Assembly: GCF_902459615.1 (NCBI RefSeq)
Contig: NZ_CABPSA010000001.1
Span: 186,001 to 250,000, forward strand
Reading direction: 5' to 3'
DNA length: 64,000 bases
Origin: Pandoraea commovens
GTDB lineage: Bacteria; Pseudomonadota; Gammaproteobacteria; Burkholderiales; Burkholderiaceae
Part shown: piece by piece, positions 45,898 through 55,526 of the stretch
Numbering within the stretch: the first letter of the stretch is position 1
How the letters are laid out: every line of letters starts with the position of its first letter
Program-made: the position numbers and the translations under genes
Notes under the pieces: generated by a model
Seen by the model: only the letters and a program-made list of their open reading frames with translations
Told to the model about the DNA's origin: nothing
Database searches by the model: none

Positions 45898-47024
45898 ATC
45901 TCAGCTCGCTTTTCTTCTCGACTGCGGAAGCCCCGACGCTGCTCGGAAACATGGATCTCTCCGACGATCAGCGCGAATTCATCGCCGAAGCAAAAAATGC
46001 CGTGCGACAGTGTCTGCGGTCAAACTTGATGACGGTATTGCGCGAGCAGGGGTATGACGGACCGGCAGTTCATCCCCGCTTCTTTACTCAAGGGTCTTGG
46101 GCATATAAAACCATTAATGCTCCTGCGCAATATCCTCAACAAGCAGATGTTGACGACGGTGCGTATCTTCCACTGAGTTTCATTTGTCAAGAGGCAAGAC
46201 CGAGCGTGGCAAGCGGAATCTTCTTTGCTGCAGCAGAAGCGGCACTCAGACCGCTTGTCATTAGTCGCGGCTGGAGGCTGGATACGAGCAAGCCAACGTG
46301 CATCCGCTTGGAAATATCGAGTTTTGCACATGTCGATATTCCGCTTTATGCGATTCCTGACGAGGAATTTGAAACACTTCAAAAAGCTGCCGCGGCCGCG
46401 CGTAGTCACGCTTTCGATTCGGCCGAACGAGCGGAGCGCGATGCTTGGACTGCACTCCCGCGCGACCATGTTTTGCTAGCTCACCGCGAAGACGATTGGG
46501 TGAAGTCAGATCCGCGCCCTGTAAAGACATGGTTCATTGATGAAGTCGAGCGTCACGGTGAGCAATACCGCCGCGTTGTGCGCTATCTGAAAGGTTTCCG
46601 CGATTGGCAGTGGAGTTCGGGCGGTCCGTCCTCCATTCTCCTCATGGCTGCGTCCGCACCGATCTTCGGTGCCAGGGAAAAGCGCGATGATCTTGCATTG
46701 CTCGATGTGGTGGAGCAGTTACCGACCGTCCTGCGAGATGGTGTTTGCAATCCCGTAGATGAGGAGGAATCGCTCACGAAGCGTCTCGGCCAAGCAGGTA
46801 TTGAGGAAGCGGCCAAGAAATTTGAGGTTTTGGAAAATCATTTGCGAGCTGCATTACATAGCAGCAGTCCGCATCAGGCGTGCGCATGGATGAGAGACCA
46901 GTTTGGCGAGCGCTTCCCGAACACGGCTTCACGAGTGAAGGTGGCATCCGTTGCAGCCGCTGTACTTGCCACTCCCGCGACAACTGCTGCTTCACCTTTG
47001 GTGGGCCGGAGCCAAGCCGGATGA
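45891..47024 (+). CDS. cdnA: CBASS CD-NTase (DncV-like, clade A type)
   Basis: A 377-residue nucleotidyltransferase. The palm motif is [17 protein letters not shown] followed by [13 protein letters not shown] (GS and D-x-D) and the third acidic residue in HVDIPLYAI. The layout matches DncV, which makes 3',3'-cGAMP; the product here is inferred. Its C-terminal tail, the expected site of Cap2-mediated conjugation, ends GRSQAG. The cap2 ATG overlaps its stop (ATGA). Confidence 0.9.
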   Translation: MLNLSSLFFSTAEAPTLLGNMDLSDDQREFIAEAKNAVRQCLRSNLMTVLREQGYDGPAVHPRFFTQGSWAYKTINAPAQYPQQADVDDGAYLPLSFICQEARPSVASGIFFAAAEAALRPLVISRGWRLDTSKPTCIRLEISSFAHVDIPLYAIPDEEFETLQKAAAAARSHAFDSAERAERDAWTALPRDHVLLAHREDDWVKSDPRPVKTWFIDEVERHGEQYRRVVRYLKGFRDWQWSSGGPSSILLMAASAPIFGAREKRDDLALLDVVEQLPTVLRDGVCNPVDEEESLTKRLGQAGIEEAAKKFEVLENHLRAALHSSSPHQACAWMRDQFGERFPNTASRVKVASVAAAVLATPATTAASPLVGRSQAG

Positions 47025-48664
47025 GCAAAAAAATGGCAGCCCCTGCAGCCCTTACTCGCGCGCTCGCGTTACGTGGCTTCGCGCTCAATACAACCGACTG
47101 CGGTGAGTGGTTCAGATACTGTGGGGCCTTGATTGTCGATGGTGAGTCTTATCCGGTCGAGCTGGAGGTTGATCCGGTTGGAAAAGACTTGCCACAAATC
47201 CGGCTTACGCCAATTCCAGACGAGCTTCAACCGGTTGCCGCTCATGTCTTTCCGACTGGACACTTGTGCTACGCCGCCGCCGGGACCATCGTGCTCGACG
47301 TATTCGACCTTGTAGGCCAGGTAATGGCTTGTATCGACAGGGGAACTGAAGTACTGGGAAAAATCCTGCGCGGCGAGATGGTAAAGGACATGGAGGACGA
47401 GTTTTTCGCATGCTGGCCGAGCGGCGCGTTCTGTTTTCTTGACCTTGAGGGGCGTCAGCACGTCCCGGCAAGGGCCATCGTGCTGCAATCCGCGCTGGAG
47501 GGAGGGCATTCGCCCATCGCGGTAACGGAGGATATCGAGCGAACGACACGGAAACTTGTTTCATGCGGCTTCTCAGTTGATATGCAACGGGGTGTCCGAG
47601 TTAGGTGCTTTCGCACTGAGATAGCTCCGCGTCCGCTGCAGTCAAATTGGCCACCGAAGACCGTTGCAAATATTCTGCATTGGCAGGCGATCATAGATCA
47701 CCGGACACGGAAGAAGCTTGAGGATGCCATCATTGCCGAAGCAAAAACTGATACGAATGGACTTGTCTGCGTGGTGCAGTCTCCTAGATTTACGTATGCC
47801 TTTGCCGTGGTATTTAAACGCTCGTCGCAACGTTCGACCAACCGAGCAACCCGCGAGCTTGCCTATAGCAGCGCTGTGATACCAATGTACTGTTTGCGCA
47901 TCGACGACACTCATATTGCCCAACGAAATACACCTGGACGCGCCACACTTGCTGGCAAAAAGCTAGCACTTGTGGGGTGCGGAACAATAGGCGGCTTCCT
48001 TGCGGAATACCTTGTCAAGGCCGGAGCCGGGACCAATGGCGGCGAGCTCAATCTTTACGATACGGACATTCTTTTCCCCCATAACGTCGGGCGTCACCGG
48101 TTGGGCTTTAACAGTATTCGCCAGAACAAGGCCGTAGCACTCGGTGAGGAGCTCAGCCGCACAGCACCCTCCGCGACCATTCGTCCGTTCCCGGTGGACG
48201 CACTTGATGCTGATCTTTCTGGCGTTGACCTCGTCATTGATGCGACCGGAGAGGAAGCACTCGGGCATCTGTTCGCCAAGAAATTCAGCGGTGAAGCTTT
48301 TCGACCATTCCTGTCAGTTTGGGTTGCGGGTCCCGGCACCGCTGTTCGCGCGCTTTTGCGGGACTCTTCTGAGGCGGCTTGCGTTCGCTGTCTAAAGACG
48401 GTGGATCGAAGGCAGGTTTACCCGGTGGGCGGCGCAAGCGACGAGGTCGTATTCGCAGGACACGGATGCGAAAGCCTATATGTGCCGTTTCCCGTCACAG
48501 CATCGATACAAGCAGCCTGTCTGGCGGTGGGCATGGCATTAGACTGGGCTGCAGGCACGACACACGCACGACTGCGCACCTGCATTTTGGACGGCGCAGT
48601 TCGCGGCTCAATCGAACAAGTCGACCCTAGACGTCAAGCAGAATGCCCGGCGTGCAGTGCTTGA
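47021..48664 (+). CDS. cap2: CBASS Cap2: E2-E1 ubiquitin-like ligase fusion
   Basis: A 547-residue protein. The N-terminal E2-like domain carries [15 protein letters not shown] with the likely catalytic Cys. The C-terminal E1/ThiF domain has [47 protein letters not shown] and [11 protein letters not shown], plus Cys pairs CVRCLKT and ECPACSA. Cap2 conjugates the CD-NTase C-terminus to targets and so primes cGAMP synthesis in type II CBASS. Confidence 0.92.
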   Translation: MSKKMAAPAALTRALALRGFALNTTDCGEWFRYCGALIVDGESYPVELEVDPVGKDLPQIRLTPIPDELQPVAAHVFPTGHLCYAAAGTIVLDVFDLVGQVMACIDRGTEVLGKILRGEMVKDMEDEFFACWPSGAFCFLDLEGRQHVPARAIVLQSALEGGHSPIAVTEDIERTTRKLVSCGFSVDMQRGVRVRCFRTEIAPRPLQSNWPPKTVANILHWQAIIDHRTRKKLEDAIIAEAKTDTNGLVCVVQSPRFTYAFAVVFKRSSQRSTNRATRELAYSSAVIPMYCLRIDDTHIAQRNTPGRATLAGKKLALVGCGTIGGFLAEYLVKAGAGTNGGELNLYDTDILFPHNVGRHRLGFNSIRQNKAVALGEELSRTAPSATIRPFPVDALDADLSGVDLVIDATGEEALGHLFAKKFSGEAFRPFLSVWVAGPGTAVRALLRDSSEAACVRCLKTVDRRQVYPVGGASDEVVFAGHGCESLYVPFPVTASIQAACLAVGMALDWAAGTTHARLRTCILDGAVRGSIEQVDPRRQAECPACSA

Positions 48665-49131
48665 ATTCATGGGTGAGCGCAGACACGCGCACGATAGCTT
48701 TGTTTTCGGAACAAGTTCTGATGACATTCGCCGTCTATAGGCAACTCAAACCGTCAGACAAGGAGGCCGGAGGCATCTTGTTGGGGCGCCGCCGCGGCCG
48801 TCATTTCGAAATAACAGCTGCGACAACACCTTTTCCAACGGACTCACGAACGCGGACGTCTTTCTTGCGCGAACCAAACGGACACCAAGAGGAGGCCACA
48901 GAACACTGGTATTCGTCTGGACACGAAGTTGGGTATTTAGGGGAATGGCACACTCATCCAGAACGAGCCCCGACGCCGTCACACACGGACGTCTCACAGT
49001 GGCATCAATCATCTCAGGGCATGCCAGGCGGGCTTTCATTCCTCGCCGTAATTGTCGGTATCGATTCATATCACGTTGCGGTCTGGAGATCTGGAATCCA
49101 TCGGATCACGCTCGAATCGGTTCACGCATAA
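48643..49131 (+). CDS. cap3: CBASS Cap3: JAB/JAMM isopeptidase
   Basis: A 162-residue JAMM metalloprotease. Zinc-site residues are Glu in EAGGILLGRRRG, then EWHTHPERAPTPSHTDVSQW (H-x-H, S, D). Cap3 removes CD-NTase conjugates made by Cap2. The gene begins inside the last 22 nt of cap2. Confidence 0.92.
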   Translation: MPGVQCLNSWVSADTRTIALFSEQVLMTFAVYRQLKPSDKEAGGILLGRRRGRHFEITAATTPFPTDSRTRTSFLREPNGHQEEATEHWYSSGHEVGYLGEWHTHPERAPTPSHTDVSQWHQSSQGMPGGLSFLAVIVGIDSYHVAVWRSGIHRITLESVHA

Positions 49132-49180
49132 GGCTGGACTGTATGGGCATGACGGAACATGCTGGCGTGTCCAGTCAATA

Positions 49181-49200
49181 ATTTTCGCGTCCGCGAAAAT
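49181..49200. repeat. 20-bp palindrome, copy 1
   Basis: ATTTTCGCGTCCGCGAAAAT: two perfect 9-bp arms around TC. It lies 50 nt after cap3 and 73 nt before the ribosome-site-supported start of the HTH gene. The identical 20 bases recur at 49614. Confidence 0.8.
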
Positions 49201-49272
49201 CGTGCTTGACCGTGATTTGCGCAAAGATTAATCAACATCGAACCTATGAAGAACCTTACCAGGAGGCTGAAA

Positions 49273-49596
49273 ATGAAGAATGTGGAGCTTGGCTCTGGAA
49301 ACGTCTACGCTGACCTGGACATGCCTGACGGGGATGAGATGCATGTGAAGGCTCAACTTGTTTTGATTTTTACGTCGGAAGTGAAGCAGCGAGAGTGGTC
49401 GCCGCAACGGGCGGCCGATGTGCTTGGACTCCCGGTTCATATTTACTCGGAAATTGTCAGGGGGAATTTCAGGGCGGTTGATGTTATGACTATTCTGAGG
49501 GGGGTTACCCGATTGGGGCATGACATTCAAATAATTGTTCAGCACGCCAAAAATCCGACTCAGGAGGGGAACATCCGAGTTTTGCAATCTCGTTAA
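49273..49596 (+). CDS. HigA-type HTH protein (orphan antitoxin-like)
   Basis: A 107-residue XRE/HTH_37-like protein: NVYADLDMPDGDEMHVKAQLVLIF, then the helix-turn-helix QREWSPQRAADVLGLPVHIYSEIVRGNFRAVDVMTIL and TRLGHDIQIIVQ. This is the plan of HigA-type antitoxins. AGGAGG sits 6 nt before the ATG at 49273; the ATG at 49246 lacks a site. No toxin gene is beside it; the gene is bracketed by two identical palindromes. Confidence 0.75.
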   Translation: MKNVELGSGNVYADLDMPDGDEMHVKAQLVLIFTSEVKQREWSPQRAADVLGLPVHIYSEIVRGNFRAVDVMTILRGVTRLGHDIQIIVQHAKNPTQEGNIRVLQSR

Positions 49597-49613
49597 GTTC
49601 TCTCTCGATAGGT

Positions 49614-49633
49614 ATTTTCGCGTCCGCGAAAAT
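49614..49633. repeat. 20-bp palindrome, copy 2
   Basis: Exact copy of the palindrome at 49181-49200, same orientation by symmetry, 18 nt after the HTH stop and 39 nt from the 3' end of the recombinase operon. The flanking bases differ at both edges, so the repeat is exactly 20 bp. Confidence 0.8.
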
Positions 49634-49672
49634 GGAACGCTGAATTGTTGGCGTCGACCTGCAACGGGCCGG

Positions 49673-50149
49673 TCACAGGCGATCTGAATTCGCATGTAAT
49701 GGCCTGACATTATCCGACGCCGAAGCGGTTTCCGCGCCCAGCACGCGTTGGGCGGCAGTGTAGCCGGCGTAAAACTCGGCCCACCGCGAAAATCCACCGA
49801 GCTCGCCCACCGCACGAATTGCCGCCAAATGTGAGCTCGTAAGAAGCTGTACCTGAGCCTCAAGCTCCAAGATTCGACGGTCCTTTTCAGCCAGTAACTT
49901 TGCCGTTGCAGCATTCGCGCGATGGACTGTGGCTCCTCGCCAACGACGGAGTTCATCCTGCCGAGCCTGGTACTCGGCGATCAGCTCACGCCGAGCTTCG
50001 TTGCGTGTCATTGATGACGCGGAGTTTATTGTAGGGTGGCAACGCGCGACAGCACGCGCGGTGATGTCTTCGTCTTTCTCTAGAAGCTGCTCGAGCACTT
50101 CGCGAAGTTGCTCGTCGGCGTTTTTTGATTCCACTGCATCGTTATTCAT
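49673..50149 (-). CDS. TnpC/DUF6262-like recombinase accessory protein
   Basis: A 158-residue protein with an HTH-like N-terminal part (ITARAVARCHPTINSASSMTRNEARRELIAEYQ) and a coiled coil (ATAKLLAEKDRRILELEAQVQLLTS). This resembles TnpC of Tn554-type elements, which accompanies two large tyrosine recombinases. GGAG lies before the ATG. The start overlaps the original end of the recombinase upstream (if its internal TGA is ignored), which supports an ancestral coupled operon. Confidence 0.7.
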   Translation of the reverse strand: MNNDAVESKNADEQLREVLEQLLEKDEDITARAVARCHPTINSASSMTRNEARRELIAEYQARQDELRRWRGATVHRANAATAKLLAEKDRRILELEAQVQLLTSSHLAAIRAVGELGGFSRWAEFYAGYTAAQRVLGAETASASDNVRPLHANSDRL

Positions 50150-52463
50150 CGAGGACTCCAGACGACGAGAGAGACTGCGAAAGGTCTTGCCCGTCAGGGA
50201 AAGGCTGATGGCCTTTAGGCGTTTCGAGCAACCTCCGGACTGCGCTCAGCCGGGCTTCGGCATGTAGAAGCTGGTTCTTCCTACCGACACTCGTTGACGG
50301 TCGAGCTCGGATTGCATCGAGGGCCCCCTGAAGTTTGGTGTCTAGGTTGATCAGGTTTTGCCGGTGTTCCGGCAGCCCTGTCGCTGACAGGTGGCGGCAA
50401 TCGTTGAATCACTCAAGGTGATTAGGGCAGGGATCCACCGTGAAGGAGCTCATGCAGTAGCCGTAAGGTGTCGCGTGAAATCCATCAGCTTCGATTTTTA
50501 GGTATTCGAACGCGGCGACGTCCCCTTCGGACGTTTGGATTCGTCGAAACGAGTCAACAATCGGCCCACGAATCTTATCTGACGCAATAAGTCGCGCCAC
50601 GGTGGCCGATTTCTCGCCCAATCGGAATTCAATGTCTTCGGGGATCTCAATTAGATCGAGATCCTCTGCGAGACTGCGGTGGTCGTATTCATAGCTCTGG
50701 GCGACGCTTTTACGGTTGTATCGCTTCGAGATGATTGTGTCCGCGACGCCAAGGCGGAACAGTTCAGTATTTTGCAGGTGACGCAAAGAGTGAGATGCCA
50801 GGGTCAGGGCTCGGTCCTCGGCTGTCTCACCGTACTTTCCGAATAGGTTGGGGGTGCTGGGGTGGTCGCCGAGTGCAAGCTGAATGAGCATTGCGTCCGG
50901 CCGATTTACCCCCATACATCTCGAGACGTCACAGATGCCCGTATTTCGCTCTTCTGCTACCGAACGCTTTGGATGCAGGAACATGAACTCCCACGGCTGC
51001 AAAGTTCCATACTCAATAGGAAATGCGGACGTGTCGGATAGCTTTGTCGGGGTATGCACGCGCAGGTGTGCCTCAAGCTCACCAACATGCAAATAGACTT
51101 GGGGCCAACTCATGCGGGTATCGACCGGGATTGGAGATCCATCGGAACGTCGAAATCGCAAGGTGGTTTTGCCGCTGCTCACCAGTGCCTTCAACCGATT
51201 GCCAAATATGTACAGCGCCATGTTCAAGCGCGTGCTGGTGGGCGCTGCGAGCTGATCCGCGTGAATTTCGTCGAACACCGCCGGATCGAACGCACTTCTA
51301 TAGCGCTCAAAGTATGGCGTTTGTTCTATGTCGAGGAAGAACGGATTTCCGGTCAAGTGGGGATACAGTTCCCGAAACGGAACGAGATCATCGAGACCGT
51401 ACCACGGGAGAATTCGCCCAGTCTCGCATTGCAGGCGTAGCGTGTGTCTGAGCGGAGCTGTCATTACGCTGACGCGCTCCAACGCCTGTCTTAGTATCGA
51501 CTCGAACATGGTCGGTACAGGCTGAAGTCGTTCGATCAACAGGCGACTATCCGAATTCTCATCATGTTGTTTTTCTGCGAAATGCCGGAGGAGAAGTGCT
51601 TTTGAGATTCCACCTGCATGTGCTGCGGGGCTGCCGTTTCTGTCGAAATAGTCACGCTCTCTAAGGCAGTCTGCCGGCAGTAACGCGACCTCGGAGATTC
51701 GCAGCCCAGAAACGATCATGGTCTGCAATGCCACAAACCGTAGGGCGTCCACAAAGGTTTGAGGCTTTTCCGTCGTGATGATCCGAACCAGCTCCCAGAA
51801 TGCTCGCTTTTCAGGCAGGCGCTCAGCCCGCTTCCTGTCGGATAGGTCATCGCGTAACTGTGCTTCGGACCAAGTGTGACGGGCGATTCTTGACGGGCCA
51901 GTGATGAGTCGTTTCTGGGCGAGGAGGCCATAGATGGGGCCCGCTTGTAGCAAGTGATGTGTGTCAAACAACGTTCGCGCAAGCCCAACGATTCGGTCGC
52001 TCAGTTGTCCGCTCCTTTGAATCTCGCTCGCGACGGTCATCGCGGATCGAAAGTCATCCATAGTGAGGGCCCAAGGCGCAGCGGTCGTACAGGTTGCGAG
52101 CACGCGTAGCGGCCGAGCGACCTGCTGTGCGGCGTGAGGAGCGGTGTTTCGTTTGAAGAGTAGCTGTTCGGCAACTGCGGCCTTGATGAGGTCCTGCCAG
52201 GCTACAGATAGCGGACGACACTTAGCTTTCAGTTCTCCTGAGCGACCAAATTTCTCGGCATAGATCTCCAACGCCTTTGGATCAACGGACAAGTCGCGCA
52301 GGTAGAAGGCGGGGGGAGGGACATCGCCTGCCATCAGAGACAACGGCCAGCCAATTCCATCGGTTGCCTTCCCTTGGTCATCCAGCATGAAGTCCCAGTT
52401 GATCCCCTTTTCGAGCATCAAACGCTTCCCCAGACCAATATATGCTTCGAATTGCGGGGTCAT
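50142..52463 (-). pseudogene. Tyrosine recombinase C (Tn554 TnpB-like), interrupted by an in-frame TGA
   Basis: The frame starts at 52463 and reads 684 residues to a TGA at 50411-50409, then stays open for 88 more codons to a TAA at 50144-50142. Catalytic landmarks: MIVSGLRISEVALLPADCL (Arg I), LASHSLRHLQNTELF (H-x-L-R) and a Tyr in SVAQSYEYDH. The TGA stands between PNHLE and FNDCRHL, where a C-terminal Cys/His cluster (GYC, PCPNHL, x, NDCRHL) suggests an original Cys codon. The extension (LPEHRQNLINLDTKLQGALD) looks like real protein and overlaps the TnpC-like start. Truncated product possible; function doubtful. Confidence 0.75.
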
Positions 52464-54007
52464 TTGTCATCCTCAGCAAGCTCGTCGATAACCATTTGGA
52501 CATCACTAATGGTCCTGCGAAGTTGCATGTACGCTGGCGAGTTGACGTCGCCCTTCGCGCTTTTCTCAAAAAACACCACGATCTCTCGCAACGAGGCCAA
52601 AACACTCTCGTGCGTTGGCTTGTCGTGGAGGGGCAGAAATTTGTGGCAGCCGTAACACGCCATGACGGGATTGAACCTGCAGGTCGGCTGCCCGCTGCTG
52701 CATCCGCCAATCCCGGCAATCGGGATTCCGTGAGGTACGGCCGCGATCTGTTGCTCCTCCTTGAGCTGCGCGAGTTCGTCGGCTGAGATAAATCGATCAT
52801 GCGCAACGCGCGCGACGCGCTGATAGACATCGGACACGCCTAAGGCTCGGTTGACCCGTTCGGCGTGTGTGGGCGACACATCATAGTAAATCAGACCGGT
52901 ATCTGTACGGCTGTGTCCCATGAATTCGGCGAGTTCCTCGTGATTGGCTCCGGCATCGACGAGACGTTGCGCCGCACTGTGGCGCAAGTCAGTTGCGGTG
53001 CCTACTGAATCGACTCCCAAAAGCTCTGCCGTGAGTCTGGACAGGCGAAGGCCGACCTCCCGTGCGGAATCAACGTCGAACAATCGATCAGCGGCTGTCG
53101 CTCCTTTCCGACGAGTCCGCTTCTCGTGGAGGGCCCTTATGATGACTCCCCACTCGCGCTTCACACGTCTCGTAAGCGGATGTCGAGCAGATACGGAACG
53201 TTGCTTGGCCATGTGGAACGTCATATGCACGGACGGTGCCGCATCGGGCAGATCGCTCCAGATGCGACAGTTGCTCATCTTTACCGACGCAATCTGGATG
53301 GGACGCATGGCGAATTGGTACGAGCAGAGCAGAAGTCCTGCGTCTTCAACTGCGAGGTCATCTGGTTGTGACAAAGAGTCCAACTGAGCCGCAATCCTGT
53401 CCAAATGGCGAACTAGGTGAGATTCTTGCTCAATCGTCAGGAATACCTGGCCAGAACGAACGGCGGCATCTGCCACCACCGTCGGATTGGGAAGTCCGGT
53501 GTATAGCAGCCCCTCGTGGTCAGGGGACCAACCGTTGAACCGCAGTGTGCAGAGCATACGGAGTATCGTTTTGACGTATACATAGGCGCTCATCGGGAGC
53601 TCACGGGCGCGCAGTGTGACCCACTCTTGGGATATCTCCAACGGCCCCGCTGCAATGATCCGCTCGACATCCGATGGGCTGAGTAGCTTTGCGCCGTCAA
53701 AGGTCTTACGAGCCGTAGCAACATGTCGACCTAAGCCCAGTACGAACAGAAATGCTTGTTTCACAAGTGCCGCGCAATCGGTCGGCAAATGATCGAAAGT
53801 GTAATCAACGGAAGTCCCGTAAACATGCACTTGGAAAACTGTCGCCGACTGCGGGGCGTCGATTGAGCGCGTAACGTCGTCAAATTCGTCGTAATAGCGG
53901 ATCACGGGGGGAAGGGCAGGGGCGCATTTTAGGAAGGATGCGATCTGCGGGCGTACTTTCATTTCGTCCTCTGACGAAATGGCGCCGAACAAGTGCAACT
54001 GATTCAT
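52460..54007 (-). CDS. Tyrosine recombinase B of the trio
   Basis: A 515-residue phage-integrase-family protein. YQFAMRPIQIASVKMSN holds Arg I, ATDLRHSAAQRLVDAG the second Arg, MGHSRTDTGLIYYDVS the His and Tyr. The box II His usually found before DLRH is Thr here. A zinc-binding-like tail follows: GGCSSGQPTCRFNPVMACYGCHKFLPL. It overlaps recombinase C by ATGA and begins one base after recombinase A, so the three work as a unit, probably in one synaptic complex. Confidence 0.85.
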   Translation of the reverse strand: MNQLHLFGAISSEDEMKVRPQIASFLKCAPALPPVIRYYDEFDDVTRSIDAPQSATVFQVHVYGTSVDYTFDHLPTDCAALVKQAFLFVLGLGRHVATARKTFDGAKLLSPSDVERIIAAGPLEISQEWVTLRARELPMSAYVYVKTILRMLCTLRFNGWSPDHEGLLYTGLPNPTVVADAAVRSGQVFLTIEQESHLVRHLDRIAAQLDSLSQPDDLAVEDAGLLLCSYQFAMRPIQIASVKMSNCRIWSDLPDAAPSVHMTFHMAKQRSVSARHPLTRRVKREWGVIIRALHEKRTRRKGATAADRLFDVDSAREVGLRLSRLTAELLGVDSVGTATDLRHSAAQRLVDAGANHEELAEFMGHSRTDTGLIYYDVSPTHAERVNRALGVSDVYQRVARVAHDRFISADELAQLKEEQQIAAVPHGIPIAGIGGCSSGQPTCRFNPVMACYGCHKFLPLHDKPTHESVLASLREIVVFFEKSAKGDVNSPAYMQLRRTISDVQMVIDELAEDDK

Positions 54008-54008
54008 T

Positions 54009-55241
54009 TCACTCCGCCCGAGGAATTGCTCGGATTAGTGCGACGCGGTCATCGAAACTGTCATTCCAAACGCCGGCGAGCCGGTCTTCAAAGACGGCCC
54101 GTGAGTAACGAGAAGGCATCGTTGACGTGCGAGACCATCCGAAGAAAGTACGCATTTTTTGAAGGGCTTCGTCCATTGAGTCACCCGCGCTGATTAGTTG
54201 ATTCAGGCGGACGACGGCGCACGTGTGACGCAAGTCATGTGGCGTAACCGATGTCTTATTGCACCGATCAAAAAGCTCGCTGGCGGCCAGCTCCGGAAGT
54301 GCTGCCGAGATTGTGCGAAAAGCTTTGGTCAGCGACTCTGTCGCCAGCGGACGATCTTTGTACGAGTTGATCAGGTACGGGTGATCGGGCCGTCCGCGGT
54401 AGTTGTCGGTGTACGTCTGTACCAGGCGGGCCATGGTGGCGCTGACCGGAATCTGTCGGATAGAGCTGGCCGTCTTTACGCTTGGTCGTGAATATCTCGG
54501 ATCGAAGGCGTCGCCATCGTCATCATATTCGTGCTGCTGCACGTTGATCCAGTAGCGGCGGTTTTGGGTGCGATAGTCGACCCCAGATTTCACGCAATCC
54601 ACGGGCAAGATCAACAATTCACCACGGCGCAAGCCTTGATGCAACATAAGCGTGAACGCCAAGTAAAGTCGCCATCGCGTTGAGGGATGCTTGAACGGAT
54701 TGATCGCAGACGTTGGATCAAGCAGCTCGTAAAGAGCCTGAACCACGTTTGCAGGCAACGAGCGCACCGCATCGGAAGAAAAACTCTTCGCTACATGCAG
54801 TTGGCTATAGAGTGTTCCCAGGCGGTGAATCCGAGCAGCTCGTGAACGTTCGTCGCTGGGTGCGTTTGTGGCTTTGGTGAGCCAGGCGGAGATGTTCGTG
54901 ACGAACGCTAGCCCGGTATTCCATCGCAGTTCATCGGATCTGCTTCCAGGCGCTCGATTTCGAATCGAGACAAACCATGATTCAAGAGTGTCAGCGAGTA
55001 CGGTGTGATCTTGGCGCGACAGCGCATTATCGAGGCCACTCGGCCCGAGCATTCGATCTGCGTGTGTGTACAGCGTTTCAAGCTGACGAAGTTTTGCTGT
55101 CTTGGTGGAGTCAGCCAGATGGCCGAGGCACATAGTGGACCAGACGTTAGCCCAGTAGCGCGGTACGCCGTGAGCATCAACAAGGGTTGGAACTCTGAGT
55201 GCGCGAGGAACAGACGGATGGGACAGATGCAGATACGGCAT
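54009..55241 (-). CDS. Tyrosine recombinase A of the trio
   Basis: A 410-residue phage-integrase-family protein. Arg I in LMLHQGLRRGELLILPVDCV, box II TPHDLRHTCAVVRLNQ, and a C-terminal FFGWSRTSTMPSRYSRAVF with the likely nucleophilic Tyr. N-terminal SAM-like core-binding region YWANVWSTMCLGHLADSTKTAKLRQLETLY. First gene of the recombinase operon; its start is 98 nt from a dif-like site. Confidence 0.85.
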   Translation of the reverse strand: MPYLHLSHPSVPRALRVPTLVDAHGVPRYWANVWSTMCLGHLADSTKTAKLRQLETLYTHADRMLGPSGLDNALSRQDHTVLADTLESWFVSIRNRAPGSRSDELRWNTGLAFVTNISAWLTKATNAPSDERSRAARIHRLGTLYSQLHVAKSFSSDAVRSLPANVVQALYELLDPTSAINPFKHPSTRWRLYLAFTLMLHQGLRRGELLILPVDCVKSGVDYRTQNRRYWINVQQHEYDDDGDAFDPRYSRPSVKTASSIRQIPVSATMARLVQTYTDNYRGRPDHPYLINSYKDRPLATESLTKAFRTISAALPELAASELFDRCNKTSVTPHDLRHTCAVVRLNQLISAGDSMDEALQKMRTFFGWSRTSTMPSRYSRAVFEDRLAGVWNDSFDDRVALIRAIPRAE

Positions 55242-55338
55242 TTATGCAATCACAAAATGGTGCCAAATAATACGTGAAGTGTTGCTCGTTTTCATGGAGG
55301 AATCCGACAATCACGCAACACCTTGTTCTGGTACCATT

Positions 55339-55366
55339 GATTCGCATAATGTACATTATGTTAAAT
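55339..55366 (+). other. dif-like XerCD recombination site
   Basis: An 11+6+11 arrangement: GATTCGCATAA, central TGTACA, TTATGTTAAAT. The right arm equals the E. coli dif XerD arm and the left arm matches 8 of 11 XerC-arm bases; the centre differs at one base of six. The core is a 16-bp perfect palindrome. A chromosomal dif site marks the replication terminus; alternatively it is an integration junction of a Xer-using element. Confidence 0.8.
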
Positions 55367-55486
55367 GATGGATGGGGGCGGTTGAGCGAATACCCGTTCC
55401 CTACCGTTGGTTTGCGCAACGTTGTTCCCGGATTTTGCGCAACTTTGTACCTGCGTTCTTTTACACGATTTTGTTCGTTATCCGCA

Positions 55487-55514
55487 TCTTCGTATAATGT
55501 CATTAACATTATCG
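55487..55514 (+). other. Degenerate second dif-like site
   Basis: TCTTCGTATAA-TGTCAT-TAACATTATCG. The left half shares 11 of 12 bases (TTCGYATAATGT) with the site at 55339, while the right half is unrelated to the XerD arm. It also forms ATAATGT-N5-ACATTAT and lies just before the ATPase start, so an operator role is an alternative. Confidence 0.4.
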
Positions 55515-55526
55515 AAAGGGACGAAA

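Noticed and set aside
49228-49956. A 242-codon leftward frame over the HTH gene and the palindrome
   Set aside because: It is antisense to a well-supported HTH gene with AGGAGG and shows no family pattern.
50409-52463. Assigning the trio to the gamma-mobile-trio (Gmt) family or to RIT elements by name
   Set aside because: The four-gene set (three recombinases plus TnpC-like) resembles several families; without alignments I could not decide.
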